This document shows, piece after piece, positions 45,117-55,319 of a stretch of 64,000 nucleotides of DNA (positions are counted from its first letter, which is position 1; the number at the start of each line of letters is the position of its first letter). The notes beneath the pieces were generated by a model. That model worked only from the letters and a program-made list of their open reading frames with translations. It was not told the DNA's origin and ran no database searches. The translations under genes were made by a program, and so were the position numbers. The DNA is from Tannerellaceae bacterium (lineage in GTDB: Bacteria > Bacteroidota > Bacteroidia > Bacteroidales > Tannerellaceae), in the NCBI GenBank assembly GCA_031257015.1, contig JAIRPK010000040.1, positions 1-64,000 of the forward strand, given 5' to 3'.

Positions 45117-45842
45117 ATGAACGATAACAAAAGTATTTTCAGCTTGGCTCCATTCAACAAAACGAACGCTCCCATAAGCATATTTGAACAGAGAGTACCT
45201 GTTGAGGTGCAAATGGAATATTTCAGCTACTCAAACAAACTCCGAAACGAAAAGGTTCAAATCTCCGACGAAGATTGCCAATCCTTCGGCGAACAAATAC
45301 GGGATGAGGAAAAGACGCTCGAACAAAAAAGATACATGCTTTCCGCTCTTGCCGTAAGCGGCAAACCGCAAGCCTTCCGCATACTCGAAGAATACACTTC
45401 GCTGAACCTTGCTCCCGAAATAGCCAACTGGGCTTACATGGCATTTATGGAAAGCCGCATCACACTCGAATCTGAACTTCTCGAAGAGAGACATATATAC
45501 ATATCAACAGGCTTAGGAGGAAAAGATAACAAGCTGCGCTTCTTCGTACTTCTTCTTTCCAAAGACCGCCAACCTTTCCTCGACTTCCAAAAACAAATTA
45601 TTCAAACCGAATTTGAATACAACCTCACGCAAAAAGATTGTGAACTCGAACGAATAGATATATCTGACACATACGTCGAGCTTCTCGTACTTATACCCTT
45701 AAACATTGACATAAAAGACATTCTTGATAACATCATCATCGAATGTAACCAATACGGCAATTTCATCTCCGATACAATCACTATAACCAATGTAAAAGAA
45801 CTTGATCAGGAAGAAATCCTCAAAATATGTCAAAAAGCTTAA
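45117..45842 (+). CDS. Conserved-looking protein of unknown function
   Basis: A 241-residue soluble protein without signal peptide or TM segment. An N-terminal helical half (about 1-115, acidic and rich in Glu/Lys) could be a HEAT-like helical repeat; a mixed alpha/beta half follows. I recognise no family. It is the first gene of a run with GtrA, a GT2 and another transferase; its stop overlaps the start of the GtrA gene by 16 bp, indicating tight coupling. Codon use is like that of its neighbours. Confidence 0.8.
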   Translation: MNDNKSIFSLAPFNKTNAPISIFEQRVPVEVQMEYFSYSNKLRNEKVQISDEDCQSFGEQIRDEEKTLEQKRYMLSALAVSGKPQAFRILEEYTSLNLAPEIANWAYMAFMESRITLESELLEERHIYISTGLGGKDNKLRFFVLLLSKDRQPFLDFQKQIIQTEFEYNLTQKDCELERIDISDTYVELLVLIPLNIDIKDILDNIIIECNQYGNFISDTITITNVKELDQEEILKICQKA

Positions 45843-46249
45843 TCATGACCCCTTTCATCAAGCAAGCTATAAAATACGGCGTCGTAGGAGCCTCTAATAC
45901 TATACTCACTTTTATTATCTACTATATACTGACAGAATATCTAGACTATTCCAAAAATATATCCAACACCATCGGCTATATCGCCGGTATCATCAACGGT
46001 TTTATATGGAACAAGCAATGGACATTTCAAAAATCAGGGGCATGGTTAAGGCCTGCAATCATCTACATCCTCATGTTTGCCGCATGTTACTCGCTCCAAA
46101 TATTACTCTTCAATCTGCTTAATGCTCGATTCCCTGATTCGCACATCGTTAACTTCATAATTGCCATGCTGCTCTATAATGTCCTATTCTTTCTTGCCAA
46201 CAAATTCATAATTTTCAAAAGCAATATTAAAGTAAACCTCAACAAATGA
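45827..46249 (+). CDS. GtrA-family membrane protein
   Basis: A 140-residue protein with four TM segments. KYGVVGASNTILTFIIYYIL and GYIAGIINGFIWNKQWTF are the family hallmarks. GtrA proteins are thought to flip polyprenyl-linked sugars and usually pair with a GtrB-like GT2, which is exactly the next gene (4-bp overlap ATGA). Confidence 0.92.
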   Translation: MSKSLIMTPFIKQAIKYGVVGASNTILTFIIYYILTEYLDYSKNISNTIGYIAGIINGFIWNKQWTFQKSGAWLRPAIIYILMFAACYSLQILLFNLLNARFPDSHIVNFIIAMLLYNVLFFLANKFIIFKSNIKVNLNK

Positions 46250-47181
46250 AGCACCTCTCTATCATCGTCCCCTGTTACAACGAACAAGAAGTTATCCGAG
46301 AATCCTATCGCCGTACCGTCCTTGTAATGAATGCCCTGGACATTCCGTCACAAATTATATACATCAACGACGGTAGCCATGACAATACACGTCAAATCCT
46401 CAACGAAATAGCGGACAACGACAGCCGGGTAAAAGTCCTCCATTTCTCTCGAAACTTCGGGCACCAGCCCGCTGTTGCCGCAGGTATAAACAAATGTAAT
46501 ACCGACCTCGCCGTCATTATGGATGCCGACCTCCAAGACCCTCCTGAACTCATTCCGCAAATACTTGAACTGCAGGAAAGGGAAAACGCCAACGTCGTTT
46601 ATTGTGTCAGACGCTCCCGCGAAGGCGATAATTTCTTCAAGAGGATTACAGCGAAAATCTTCTATCGAATGATGAACTCCATGAGCGAAGTAAAATTCCC
46701 TCTCGATACAGGCGACTTCCGACTTATCGACCGCAAAATAATGAACCAGTTCAATCAATTCCACGAACGGAGCAAATACATCAGAGGACTAATCTCATGG
46801 ATCGGATTCAAACAAGTCCCGTTCTATTATCGCCACGAAAATCGCGTTGCTGGAAAAACAAAATATCCGCTCAACAAATTGTTCCAATTAGCAGCCATCG
46901 CATTCATATATTTTTCCAACAAACCGCTAAGGCTCGCCATCAATCTCGGATTCACAGCTGTAATCGTAGGCATTGTCCTTGCCGCATGGTTCACGCTGGG
47001 CAAAATATATGGCTTTAGCAACGCCGAACCAGGATGGACAGCCATAATAACAGTGATAACCTTCTTCGGCGGCGTACAACTACTCACCCTCGGCATCCTC
47101 GGCCACTATATCGGCGTCCTCTTCGACGAAACCAAAGCTAGACCGGAATATATCATCGACGAAGAGCGGAACTTCCAATAA
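46246..47181 (+). CDS. GtrB/DPM-like glycosyltransferase family 2
   Basis: A 311-residue GT-A enzyme with SIIVPCYNEQEVIRESY, INDGSHDNT and the metal site MDADLQDPP. The conserved HERSKYIRGLISWIGF comes before two C-terminal TM segments (about 225-250 and 265-290). Such enzymes load a sugar from a nucleotide donor onto undecaprenyl phosphate at the cytoplasmic face. It pairs with the GtrA gene just upstream. Confidence 0.92.
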   Translation: MKHLSIIVPCYNEQEVIRESYRRTVLVMNALDIPSQIIYINDGSHDNTRQILNEIADNDSRVKVLHFSRNFGHQPAVAAGINKCNTDLAVIMDADLQDPPELIPQILELQERENANVVYCVRRSREGDNFFKRITAKIFYRMMNSMSEVKFPLDTGDFRLIDRKIMNQFNQFHERSKYIRGLISWIGFKQVPFYYRHENRVAGKTKYPLNKLFQLAAIAFIYFSNKPLRLAINLGFTAVIVGIVLAAWFTLGKIYGFSNAEPGWTAIITVITFFGGVQLLTLGILGHYIGVLFDETKARPEYIIDEERNFQ

Positions 47182-47211
47182 AAGACAAGTCTCTCCCATC
47201 TCTGATAAACA

Positions 47212-48360
47212 ATGTCAAACACGTCACGCATGACCGTCAACGTCATATCTCTAAACACCCCTTTCCCTCCAAACTACGGCGGCGTCATCGACATTTTCTA
47301 CCTCATCAAAGCCCTAAAACGCCTTGGTGTAAAAATCATCCTCCACAGTTTTGAATACGAACGTCCGAGAGCGTCCGAACTTCAAAGCCTCTGCGCAGAA
47401 ACATACTATTACAAACGCCAAACAGGTATCGCTGCAAATCTCTCCCTACTCCCATACAACGTCGTCGGTCGCCGAGACCCACAACTCCTAAAACACCTCC
47501 TCGAAAACGAGCATCCCATCATATTTGAAAGTCTCCACTCATGCTATTTCATGAACGCTCCACAACTGAATGGACGACTGAAAATATTCAGGCCTGGCAA
47601 TATCGAACATGATTACTATCAATTTCTCGCCAAAGCATGTCGAAACCCCATCTCGAAAACATTCCACCGTCTCGAAGCATGGAAATTCAAACAATACGAA
47701 CATGTCCTCAAATCTGCAAATATCATCGTCCCTATATCCGAAACAGACACTGCCTACATGCAAACAGCCTTCCCTAATTCAACCATTCAATTCATCCCCG
47801 CCTTTCACGCCAACGAATCTGTCAAATCCTGTCCCGGAATTGGCAACTTCATCCTATATCATGCAAAACTCTCTGTTCACGAAAATGAACAAATTGCACT
47901 GTTTCTAACCGAGAAAATCTTTAGTAAACTCCGCGAAACATGCGTAATCGCAGGAATGAATCCCTCGCAACGCATTCGGCAAGCTATTTCCACATACCCG
48001 AACATTCAACTCGAAGCTAACCCAGACTCCGACCGCATGGAAAAACTCATCAAAGAAGCCCACATCCACATCCTCCCAACATTTCAACCAACTGGATTAA
48101 AACTAAAACTTCTCAACAGTCTATTCGAGGGTCGCCACATCATCGCCAACCGCCCTATGCTCGCCGGAAGCGGCCTTGATGAACTATGCCATATCGCCGA
48201 CACGTCACAGGAAATCCTCCATGTCTGCCGCCAACTAATGCAACAACCTTTCAGTACTGAAGAAATCGAACAGCGCCGACAACGCCTCATCCCATTCTAT
48301 ACATCCTCCTTCCAAGCCAGAGAACTCATCCGACTTATCTCCGTGCACACTTCGGCCTGA
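47212..48360 (+). CDS. Glycosyltransferase (GT-B fold, GT4-like)
   Basis: A 382-residue protein. The N-terminus VNVISLNTPFPPNYGGVIDIF is the glycine-rich loop of a GT-B transferase. The acceptor half ends with a FRPGNIEHDYYQFLA segment, and the donor half has ANIIVPISETDTAYM and HIHILPTFQPTGLKLKLLN. It follows the GtrA/GtrB-like pair by 30 bp and is probably co-transcribed. ATG 47230 is an alternative start. Confidence 0.82.
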   Translation: MSNTSRMTVNVISLNTPFPPNYGGVIDIFYLIKALKRLGVKIILHSFEYERPRASELQSLCAETYYYKRQTGIAANLSLLPYNVVGRRDPQLLKHLLENEHPIIFESLHSCYFMNAPQLNGRLKIFRPGNIEHDYYQFLAKACRNPISKTFHRLEAWKFKQYEHVLKSANIIVPISETDTAYMQTAFPNSTIQFIPAFHANESVKSCPGIGNFILYHAKLSVHENEQIALFLTEKIFSKLRETCVIAGMNPSQRIRQAISTYPNIQLEANPDSDRMEKLIKEAHIHILPTFQPTGLKLKLLNSLFEGRHIIANRPMLAGSGLDELCHIADTSQEILHVCRQLMQQPFSTEEIEQRRQRLIPFYTSSFQARELIRLISVHTSA

Positions 48361-49075
48361 CCATCTATTCCTCCTAAACAAGAGATTAAAGACCTTCGCG
48401 CTGCCCCTTCAATTTATTCCATCCCGCCCTTCGCGAATTTTCAAAACAAAAACATCGTTCTGCTCTCGGAGAAGCTTTGAAACTGGAGTAGGATCATTAT
48501 TGTCTGCTAAACCTAAAAACAAACCTGAATCGTCTCCAAACTATCAGCCTGTATTCGGGAAAATCCCGTTATTTATGTCGTCCCACAAATCGCTCCGTCG
48601 GAGCTTGTTGACTAATTATATGCACATATCTTCCGGAGACATGAATAAAATTATTGCGCCCCAGCACAAAATAATGCTATTCTGTAAAAACTTTTAACAG
48701 GTTAGGTGATAGCAACAAAAAGAAAGAGGCTTGCATTTTCTTTTTGTTCAAAAAACTCCGGACATCAAGTTTGACATTCCAAATATATCAACCGTGATCG
48801 CTGGAAGACTCCGAACATATTTGTGCTGATAACAAAGTTGTCGGCTTATACCAGACTGCCCACTAAAATACTTTTGTTTATATACGCAGGCAATTGCCAT
48901 TGGCGTCTCTCCGGCTTATATCCTCCTGGACGACAGAACTGGAACTCTTACTTGTGCATTGCGACTTTGGCATAACAGTAAATCCGACAACGGGATGTGC
49001 ACAACGGAGCGGACACGGAATACACGCAAACTTTATTACCTTTACCTTCTAATAATATTTAAAAACCATACAATA
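48361..49075. other. Intergenic stretch
   Basis: About 700 bp with no supported gene. A TACTTTTG box at 48869-48876 could serve the CBM9-like gene, but its nearest TTG is 28 bp away. A 65-codon frame (48500-48697) has no features of a gene. Confidence 0.5.
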
Positions 49076-50134
49076 ATGAAATCTTTATCTGTATTTACAC
49101 TTATGGCCACAGTCGCCCTTCAGGCGCAGACCGTAACATTCAACCAGCCCACTTACGTGTGTCATCGAATCCCGCATCCGATTGCTATCGACGGAATCAT
49201 TTCCGAAGATGAATGGGGGAAAGTTCGCTCGCTTGGCGAGTTTAAGGATATATATGAAAATGGGCCAAAGCCTGCGTTGCGGACGATGACGAAAATGGCC
49301 TACGACGACGAAGGCCTTTACATCGCCGCGCACTTGGAGGAGCCGCATCTGTGGGCAACGCTCGATGCACACGATGCCCCTCTCTATCAGGAAAATGCCT
49401 TTGAGTTCTTCATCGATCCGTCCAACAGCACGCATAACTATCTTGAATATGAAGTGAACGCCATGGGGACGGAGTGGGATCTCTTCTTAAGTAAGCCCTA
49501 CCGCGATGCTCCGATGATCGCTATTAGCAATTGGGAGTTTATGGGGATGAAGTCGAAAGTCCATCTATCGGGGACGTTGAACAATCCGACGGACAGGGAT
49601 GAATATTGGAGCGTTGAGATATTCATCCCCTGGAACTCCATCTACCAAGTTACTAACGTTCGTAAACGCAAGCCTGCGGCTGGTGATCGGATGCGAATGA
49701 ATTTCCAGCGTGTCGAGTGGGATTTGTCTGTTCGTGACGGCAAGTATGTCAAGGCTGTCGCTTCTGGAACCGAACGTCCTCAACCGCATTACTGGCTGTG
49801 GGCATCACAGGGCAATACGGGAACTTCTCATGCGCCGGAATATTGGGGCTATGTGCAATTCGCCGGGACGGTTGCTGGCGTTGCCGATACCCCATTCATT
49901 CCAGACCCGGACGATACGGTACGCCATTATTTGCGAAATCTTTATTATCGCCAGAAGGAGTATTATCGAACGAACAAAACATACGCCCGCTCGCTGAACG
50001 AACTGAAAGTAGGGGAGAACATTCCTGTCGGCATTGCAGATATGAAGATTCACAATACTCCATCGTTCTACGAGATTACCTGCACATATAAGAATAAAGT
50101 ATGGCATCTCTCGCAAGATGGACTGATTTGGTGA
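49076..50134 (+). CDS. Secreted carbohydrate-binding family 9-like protein
   Basis: A 352-residue protein with signal peptide (SLSVFTLMATVALQAQ). The CBM9-like beta-sandwich has IDGIISEDEWGKVRSLG, MAYDDEGLYIAAHLEEPHLW and the ENAFEFFIDP / NYLEYEVNAMGTEWDLFLSK segments. Members bind glycans or cap glycoside hydrolase pathways and are common in Bacteroidetes. I use ATG 49076 so that the signal peptide is N-terminal. The next gene encodes a glycoside-hydrolase-like lipoprotein, so the two may act on the same glycan. Confidence 0.85.
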   Translation: MKSLSVFTLMATVALQAQTVTFNQPTYVCHRIPHPIAIDGIISEDEWGKVRSLGEFKDIYENGPKPALRTMTKMAYDDEGLYIAAHLEEPHLWATLDAHDAPLYQENAFEFFIDPSNSTHNYLEYEVNAMGTEWDLFLSKPYRDAPMIAISNWEFMGMKSKVHLSGTLNNPTDRDEYWSVEIFIPWNSIYQVTNVRKRKPAAGDRMRMNFQRVEWDLSVRDGKYVKAVASGTERPQPHYWLWASQGNTGTSHAPEYWGYVQFAGTVAGVADTPFIPDPDDTVRHYLRNLYYRQKEYYRTNKTYARSLNELKVGENIPVGIADMKIHNTPSFYEITCTYKNKVWHLSQDGLIW

Positions 50135-50188
50135 GCGTCCGCAGTGGACTGCATCAAGTTTGCTTTTTAATAATATAATATATAAGGT

Positions 50189-51784
50189 ATGAAACGAATA
50201 CATTTTTATCTCCTATCCTTCCTCATTGCCTTCTCCATGCCGAGCTGCACACCGCTCGCCAGCAACACGGGCGAATACCCTCTCTTCTGGACCTGGCTTG
50301 ACTATCGCCCAACGATGAACTTTGATTCTGTATGCAAGGTGATGAGTGAGACTGGCATCGACGGTGTTATGCTGAACGCTCCTACACCCGACGACTACCG
50401 GAAGGCTATATCTGTCGCCGGCAAATATGGTATCGAAGTTTATGCGTGGCTATGGACAATGAATCTCGAACATGACCGGGACAGCATAGTGAAAGCTCAC
50501 CCCGAATGGCTGAGCGTGAATCGCAAGGGAGAGAGCCTTGTCGACAGCCGCGCTTACGTGGATTACTACAAGTTTCTCTGTCCCGCCTTGCCTGAAGTGC
50601 GTGATTATCTCAAGACGAAAGTTGAGGCTTTCTGCAAAGTAGAGGGCTTGAACGGCATAGCAATAGACTATCACCGCCTGGTGGATGTCATTCTCCCTAC
50701 TACACTATGGCCGCGCTACGGAATCGTACAGGATAAGGAATATCCCGAATGGGACTACGGCTATCATCCGGCCATGATTGCCAAGTTCCGTGACATATAC
50801 GGGTATGACCCTAGAGAACTGGATGATCCTGCGGCAGATGAACAATGGTTGCAGTTCCGATGCGATCAGATTACGGAGATAGCCAACGAACTTGCCGAGA
50901 TCGTTCATGCACATGGTAAAAAGATGGCTGCTTCGCCGTTCCCGACTCCCGCAATGGCACGTAGTATGGTACGACAGGACTGGGGGAAATGGAATCTTGA
51001 CATTGTGTTCCCAATGGTCTATCACAATTTCTATACTGGCGACGTGAGCTTCATATCTGACTGCACAATAGACAACGTTAAGCAAAAGAATCCGGCAACA
51101 ACGCTCTACTGTGGCATGATGGCATCCGACGGCGAAGCAATGTTCGACTGCATGAATGCAGCCTTAAACAACGGAGCCGAAGGTATTGCCATTTTTACCG
51201 TCAACTCTTTCCGCTCGGATGGCGTTCGCACTCGCTTCAAGGCTTATGCCGACAGCGTTCGCAGTCTGCGTGCCCGAACGAAAGAGAATCCTGCGGCAAC
51301 GGGAGTGACAACCGTTAACACCAATCCGTTCGACAAACCCTTCATCATGGACGCTATCCGTATGCGCATCTCGGCCTGTGTCGGCATTGTGGAAACAGTC
51401 GCATCGTCGCCGGCTCTTAAAGATACCGCATGGATGCGCATCGAAGCTGCAACGGCAAATGCCTTTCGCACAAACACTACCACCGATTTTGAGGCTGCAC
51501 TGAAGTCTGTCCCGCGCCGAGGTGGAGATGCAAGCCTGCAATCGCTCAGGAATATCCTTGCGCAAAAACCTTTTGCCGAGATCAATTTGGGTGAATACAC
51601 ATTGGTGGAAGAATATGGAACAACAAAGCGCTACTGCGTCGAAGAGGCAAACAGCGGTGTACGATTCAACGTTACCTTCTATCTCTACGGCGGTCTCCTC
51701 TCCGGCTGGGATGTCGCGCCTGACAAGGCCTCTTATGATGATTTCAGAAAAAGAATGGGAATCAAAGCCTCTGCCGGAATATAA
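50189..51784 (+). CDS. Glycoside-hydrolase-like lipoprotein (family-10-like TIM barrel)
   Basis: A 531-residue protein with lipobox FSMPSC, lipidated at Cys20. The first 340 residues read as a TIM barrel: LFWTWLDYRP, GIDGVMLNAP, GIEVYAWLWTMN, LNGIAIDYHRL and VFPMVYHNFYTG at successive strand ends. These resemble putative GHL10-type glycosidases. The C-terminal 190 residues are a separate domain without known likeness. Catalytic acids cannot be fixed without alignment. Confidence 0.72.
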   Translation: MKRIHFYLLSFLIAFSMPSCTPLASNTGEYPLFWTWLDYRPTMNFDSVCKVMSETGIDGVMLNAPTPDDYRKAISVAGKYGIEVYAWLWTMNLEHDRDSIVKAHPEWLSVNRKGESLVDSRAYVDYYKFLCPALPEVRDYLKTKVEAFCKVEGLNGIAIDYHRLVDVILPTTLWPRYGIVQDKEYPEWDYGYHPAMIAKFRDIYGYDPRELDDPAADEQWLQFRCDQITEIANELAEIVHAHGKKMAASPFPTPAMARSMVRQDWGKWNLDIVFPMVYHNFYTGDVSFISDCTIDNVKQKNPATTLYCGMMASDGEAMFDCMNAALNNGAEGIAIFTVNSFRSDGVRTRFKAYADSVRSLRARTKENPAATGVTTVNTNPFDKPFIMDAIRMRISACVGIVETVASSPALKDTAWMRIEAATANAFRTNTTTDFEAALKSVPRRGGDASLQSLRNILAQKPFAEINLGEYTLVEEYGTTKRYCVEEANSGVRFNVTFYLYGGLLSGWDVAPDKASYDDFRKRMGIKASAGI

Positions 51785-51813
51785 CCCGAAAAATCTGTTA
51801 GACATTTCACCCC

Positions 51814-51850
51814 GCCTGCCGGTTGAACAGCATCCCGGCAGGCTTTTTTA
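51814..51850 (+). terminator. Terminator of the GH-like lipoprotein gene
   Basis: A 9-bp perfect stem (GCCTGCCGG with CCGGCAGGC), 12-nt loop and six T, 30 bp after the stop. Confidence 0.85.
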
Positions 51851-51947
51851 TTTCCTTATCCCGCATCTGATACCGGCAATGAACTATTCACATATATCCC
51901 GTTTGAACAATTGTTTGAGGTTCTCTCCGCATAGCTTGATAAACTAA

Positions 51948-51988
51948 AGGGGACTACTTAAAAAATACTGTTTTTTAAGTAATCCCCT
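51948..51988. terminator. Long A/T hairpin between convergent genes
   Basis: 51948-51965 and 51971-51988 are inverted repeats with one mismatch (AGGGGACTACTTAAAAAA and complement). The run of T within the arm makes it a plausible bidirectional terminator. Confidence 0.65.
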
Positions 51989-52067
51989 GATAAATACGAA
52001 CTCCGTCCACTTTCAGCCGCATGAGCCGCTGCTCATGAAAGAGCCGTTTTCTATAAATATGCAGTTG

Positions 52068-53363
52068 TTATCGTGCTGGTTTATCTGCAAGAAAATTGAT
52101 CATCTGCGTAATTGCCCTTGAACATGCAGGACAAAATGGAGCGTAATCACGCATCATACAATGTTGCTTCGGTCTATATATCCCTTTGGCAAGATAGCCC
52201 CCTCCTTCGTAAACTCCCGTTTTGTCAGCATTGGAATCATTCGTGGGGGTGGGAACAGGCGTATCGCTCTCCAAAAGGTCTTTCCACTTACGGTTGAAAT
52301 CAACCAGCGTGGTTATGTTCGGCTCCCACGGCTCGACGGACGTATGATAAAAAGACTCGTCGTATGCCACCTCCGAGGAGAAGTATTCGTCGGCCAGGCC
52401 TGCAAAACTATGGCCGAACTCATGGACGAAGACGACCGGAGTGCGGGGATGGTTTGCCGTACCCATGGCATAGAAATTATACATCCCGCCACCACCATAG
52501 GTATCGGCGTTTACAAGGATGAAAATGGCGTCGCAAGGAACGTTCCATACGGCATCTCTTATTGACTTCATGTCCGGCGTGGTCAGGTAGCGGTCGAGGC
52601 CGAAAGTGTAATAGCCGGAATTTAAGGCTGTATGCTTGAAAATCCCTTTCCCGGATACGTCCGTTCCGGATTCCTCAGACACGAGGCCAACGCCCCATAC
52701 GTTAAAATCGGAGCGGCGTGCATCGAAGGGCGGCGTGTTGAACAGCGATTCGGTGAATTTCTCCACGTCGGCCTTGAACTTTTCCTGCTCCAATGCAGTA
52801 TATCCTTCAGCGAGGAAGACGAGATCTACCTTTTCATCAGGGGCGCCCATGTATTGGGCTTTGATGATATTATTGTTTTTCAACTTGCCCCTGTCGATGA
52901 ATATACTCTTCGGATCGACGGCCAGCTCCAGCAGAGGGGAGAATTTCATACTCGCACGATTGCGACCGCTAATGACAACGCGCACTTCTTTCCTGGGAAA
53001 CGGCACGGAGATACTGTTCGACCATGATTGAGTTTCCTTGCCGGCCTGCGCCGTCGTTCGCCACTCTTCAAACAATGTATTGAAGCTGCGAGAATAGATT
53101 AGCCGACCGCCGGCGTCATCATATACTTCCACGCGGTAGCCGCCGTAGTCGAACGGTTCTGTCATGTTTTTCACCGGACCGCCCCAGACCGGCTCCTCTC
53201 TCAACTGCTGCAAGGCGGCTTGCTGGTTCTCCGCATTGCCGCTAAGTGCAAAATCTATGCGAAGCGACTTTTTCTCGAACCATGTATCGAACGAACTCTG
53301 TGCGGATGCGCATGATAGCCCTGCGCATAATAGTAAAAATGATATGACGTTGCGTTTTATCAT
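52068..53363 (-). CDS. Secreted M64-family zinc metallopeptidase
   Basis: A 431-residue protein with signal peptide (ISFLLLCAGLSCASAQ). An N-terminal beta-rich domain comes first. Next is the M64 peptidase domain, whose zinc motif VFVHEFGHSFAGLADEY supplies the two His, the catalytic Glu and a downstream acidic ligand; MMRDYAPFCPAC lies near the C-terminus. The family was named for a clostridial IgA protease, but many Bacteroidetes members have no known target. Its ATG overlaps the dnaJ stop (TAATG), an odd partner for a chaperone gene. Confidence 0.9.
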   Translation of the reverse strand: MIKRNVISFLLLCAGLSCASAQSSFDTWFEKKSLRIDFALSGNAENQQAALQQLREEPVWGGPVKNMTEPFDYGGYRVEVYDDAGGRLIYSRSFNTLFEEWRTTAQAGKETQSWSNSISVPFPRKEVRVVISGRNRASMKFSPLLELAVDPKSIFIDRGKLKNNNIIKAQYMGAPDEKVDLVFLAEGYTALEQEKFKADVEKFTESLFNTPPFDARRSDFNVWGVGLVSEESGTDVSGKGIFKHTALNSGYYTFGLDRYLTTPDMKSIRDAVWNVPCDAIFILVNADTYGGGGMYNFYAMGTANHPRTPVVFVHEFGHSFAGLADEYFSSEVAYDESFYHTSVEPWEPNITTLVDFNRKWKDLLESDTPVPTPTNDSNADKTGVYEGGGYLAKGIYRPKQHCMMRDYAPFCPACSRAITQMINFLADKPAR

Positions 53364-54511
53364 TACTCGAACATGTTTTTGAACCGGCTGAATATCCTGT
53401 CCTTCGCCGCTTTCCCTGCATGAAAGTTCTGAGATTCATCCAGCCCCTTAAGGATTTTCTTCTCCGAGTCTGATAATTTTTCCGGGATATAGACGCTGAC
53501 GTTCACGAGCAGATCGCCGGTTCCATATCCGTTTATGTTGGGCAAGCCTTTGTTGCGTAGCCGAAGGACTTTCCCCGGCTGAGTGCCTGGTTCGATGGTG
53601 ACTTTTGCTTTACCGTCGATGGTGGGGACTTCCACGCTTGTGCCCAGAGCCGCTTGCGACACGGTCAGCACCAGACTGTACAGCAGGTCGTTTTCGTCAC
53701 GTATCAGTTCGGGATGGTTCTCCTCTTCGATAACGACAAGCATGTCGCCGTTGACGCCTCCATGTCTGGCGGCGTTACCCTTGCCGCTCATCGAGAGCTG
53801 CATACCTTCGCCGACACCGGCTGGGATTTGGATGCTTATTACATCATCGTCTTTCACGATTCCTTCGCCGGCGCATACCATACATTTCTTGGTGATTATC
53901 TTCCCCTCGCCCTGGCATGTTGGGCAAACAACTGTGGCCTGCATAACGCCGAAGAGCGTCTGCGTAGGCTGCGTAACTGTTCCGCGTCCGCGGCAGGCAT
54001 CGCACGTCTTGTGGCTGTTCGGGCCGTCAGCTCCGCTACCGTGGCACGCCTTGCAGGGAATAAGCTTCTTGACCTTTATCTTCTTTTCCACGCCCTTGGC
54101 TATCTCGGCTAAATTCAGTTTCACCTTGACGCGCAGGTCTGTTCCACGATTCGTTCGCCGTCCGCCGCTTGTTCCTCCTCCGAAGCCGCCAAAGCCGCCC
54201 ATCGAGAAATGGCCGCCGAAGATGTCGCCAAAGCGCGAGAAGATGTCCTCGATGTTGAAATCGGCATTGAATCCTCCTCCTGCTGCGCCGGTGGCCGCAT
54301 GACCAAACTGGTCGTAACGCTGGCGCTTCTGCGGATCGCTAAGGACGTCATAGGCCTCTGCTGCTTCTTTGAATTTTTCCTCGGCTTCCTTGTTGCCCGG
54401 ATTCTTATCGGGATGATATTCGATGGCTTTCTTACGGTATGCTTTCTTGATTTCGTCTGTCGAGGCATTTCGTCCTACGCCCAGCACTTCATAGTAATCT
54501 CTTTTCGACAT
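53363..54511 (-). CDS. dnaJ: Chaperone protein DnaJ
   Basis: A 382-residue class I J-protein that stimulates the DnaK ATPase. The J domain (1-70) has the HPD motif (YHPDKNPGN). A Gly/Phe-rich linker (about 75-120) follows, then four zinc-binding CxxCxG-type repeats ([32 protein letters not shown]), then the substrate-binding C-terminal domains. It lies 27 bp after grpE; dnaK is not in the window. Confidence 0.96.
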   Translation of the reverse strand: MSKRDYYEVLGVGRNASTDEIKKAYRKKAIEYHPDKNPGNKEAEEKFKEAAEAYDVLSDPQKRQRYDQFGHAATGAAGGGFNADFNIEDIFSRFGDIFGGHFSMGGFGGFGGGTSGGRRTNRGTDLRVKVKLNLAEIAKGVEKKIKVKKLIPCKACHGSGADGPNSHKTCDACRGRGTVTQPTQTLFGVMQATVVCPTCQGEGKIITKKCMVCAGEGIVKDDDVISIQIPAGVGEGMQLSMSGKGNAARHGGVNGDMLVVIEEENHPELIRDENDLLYSLVLTVSQAALGTSVEVPTIDGKAKVTIEPGTQPGKVLRLRNKGLPNINGYGTGDLLVNVSVYIPEKLSDSEKKILKGLDESQNFHAGKAAKDRIFSRFKNMFE

Positions 54512-54538
54512 TATAGTTCTCCTTTGTTTACTTTATTG

Positions 54539-55111
54539 TTATTCTCCGACAACCACTTTCGCATGACGGATAATCTTATCGTATAATGTATATCCGGGTT
54601 GAACGCAGTCGATGACTTTGCCTTTCTGCTCTTCGCTTGGGGCGGGAACGGTGGCGATTGCTTCAAACATTTCCGCGTCGAACGGCTGTCCGATGGCTTC
54701 GACAGGCTTGACGCCCTGCTGGGCAAGATAGTTTCCGAACTTGTTGTATATCAGCTCGACGCCTTCTTTAATGGCCTCTATGTCGTCAGTCTTGCGGATG
54801 TTCTGGATGGCTCGCTCCAGGTCGTCGATTATGGGGAGCAGAGCTGCCAGCGCTGATTCCCCGCCTGAACGAATCAATTCGGCCTTTTCTTTTAGCGTCC
54901 GCTTACGGTAGTTGTCAAACTCGGCTCGCAGCCGGAGATGAGCGTCGTTCAGCTCGTCCAGTTTTTTTTGAAGTTCCGGTTCTTTTTCGTCGGTCAGATT
55001 GTCAGTCGCGTCTGTAACGGATGACTGTTCTTCCGCTCCGTGCTGCAATTCTGTCGCATTGTCCTGGAGTTGTTTTTCGTCCTTGTCATTCATTTCTTTA
55101 TTCTTGTTCAT
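54539..55111 (-). CDS. grpE: Nucleotide exchange factor GrpE
   Basis: A 190-residue protein with a Glu-rich disordered start, a long coiled coil (ELNDAHLRLRAEFDNYRKRT, about 53-72) and the C-terminal beta wing ending GYTLYDKIIRHAKVVV. It exchanges ADP for ATP on DnaK. A TATATTTG box occurs on the minus strand at 55195-55188, about 80 bp upstream. Confidence 0.95.
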   Translation of the reverse strand: MNKNKEMNDKDEKQLQDNATELQHGAEEQSSVTDATDNLTDEKEPELQKKLDELNDAHLRLRAEFDNYRKRTLKEKAELIRSGGESALAALLPIIDDLERAIQNIRKTDDIEAIKEGVELIYNKFGNYLAQQGVKPVEAIGQPFDAEMFEAIATVPAPSEEQKGKVIDCVQPGYTLYDKIIRHAKVVVGE

Positions 55112-55262
55112 GCTCGTATCCTTTGATTGTATTGATGAAACTGATTTGTTTTAAGCGTTCTCTCTTTGCGCTTTGTTCTTTTGGTATCAAATATATTGCC
55201 AAAGTGTTGCGGAGGCTGGTTTGGTTGTGCCGTCGGGCAGGTTTGCTACGGTCTTTGGAGGG

Positions 55263-55296
55263 CAAAAAAAATTAGGAGTTCTTTTGGAACTCCTAA
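55263..55296 (-). terminator. Terminator of the 55320-56156 gene
   Basis: On the minus strand TTAGGAGTTC and GAACTCCTAA form a 10-bp perfect stem with a 5-nt loop, followed by eight T. Confidence 0.9.
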
Positions 55297-55319
55297 CTGA
55301 ACAATAATGATTCTTCAAT

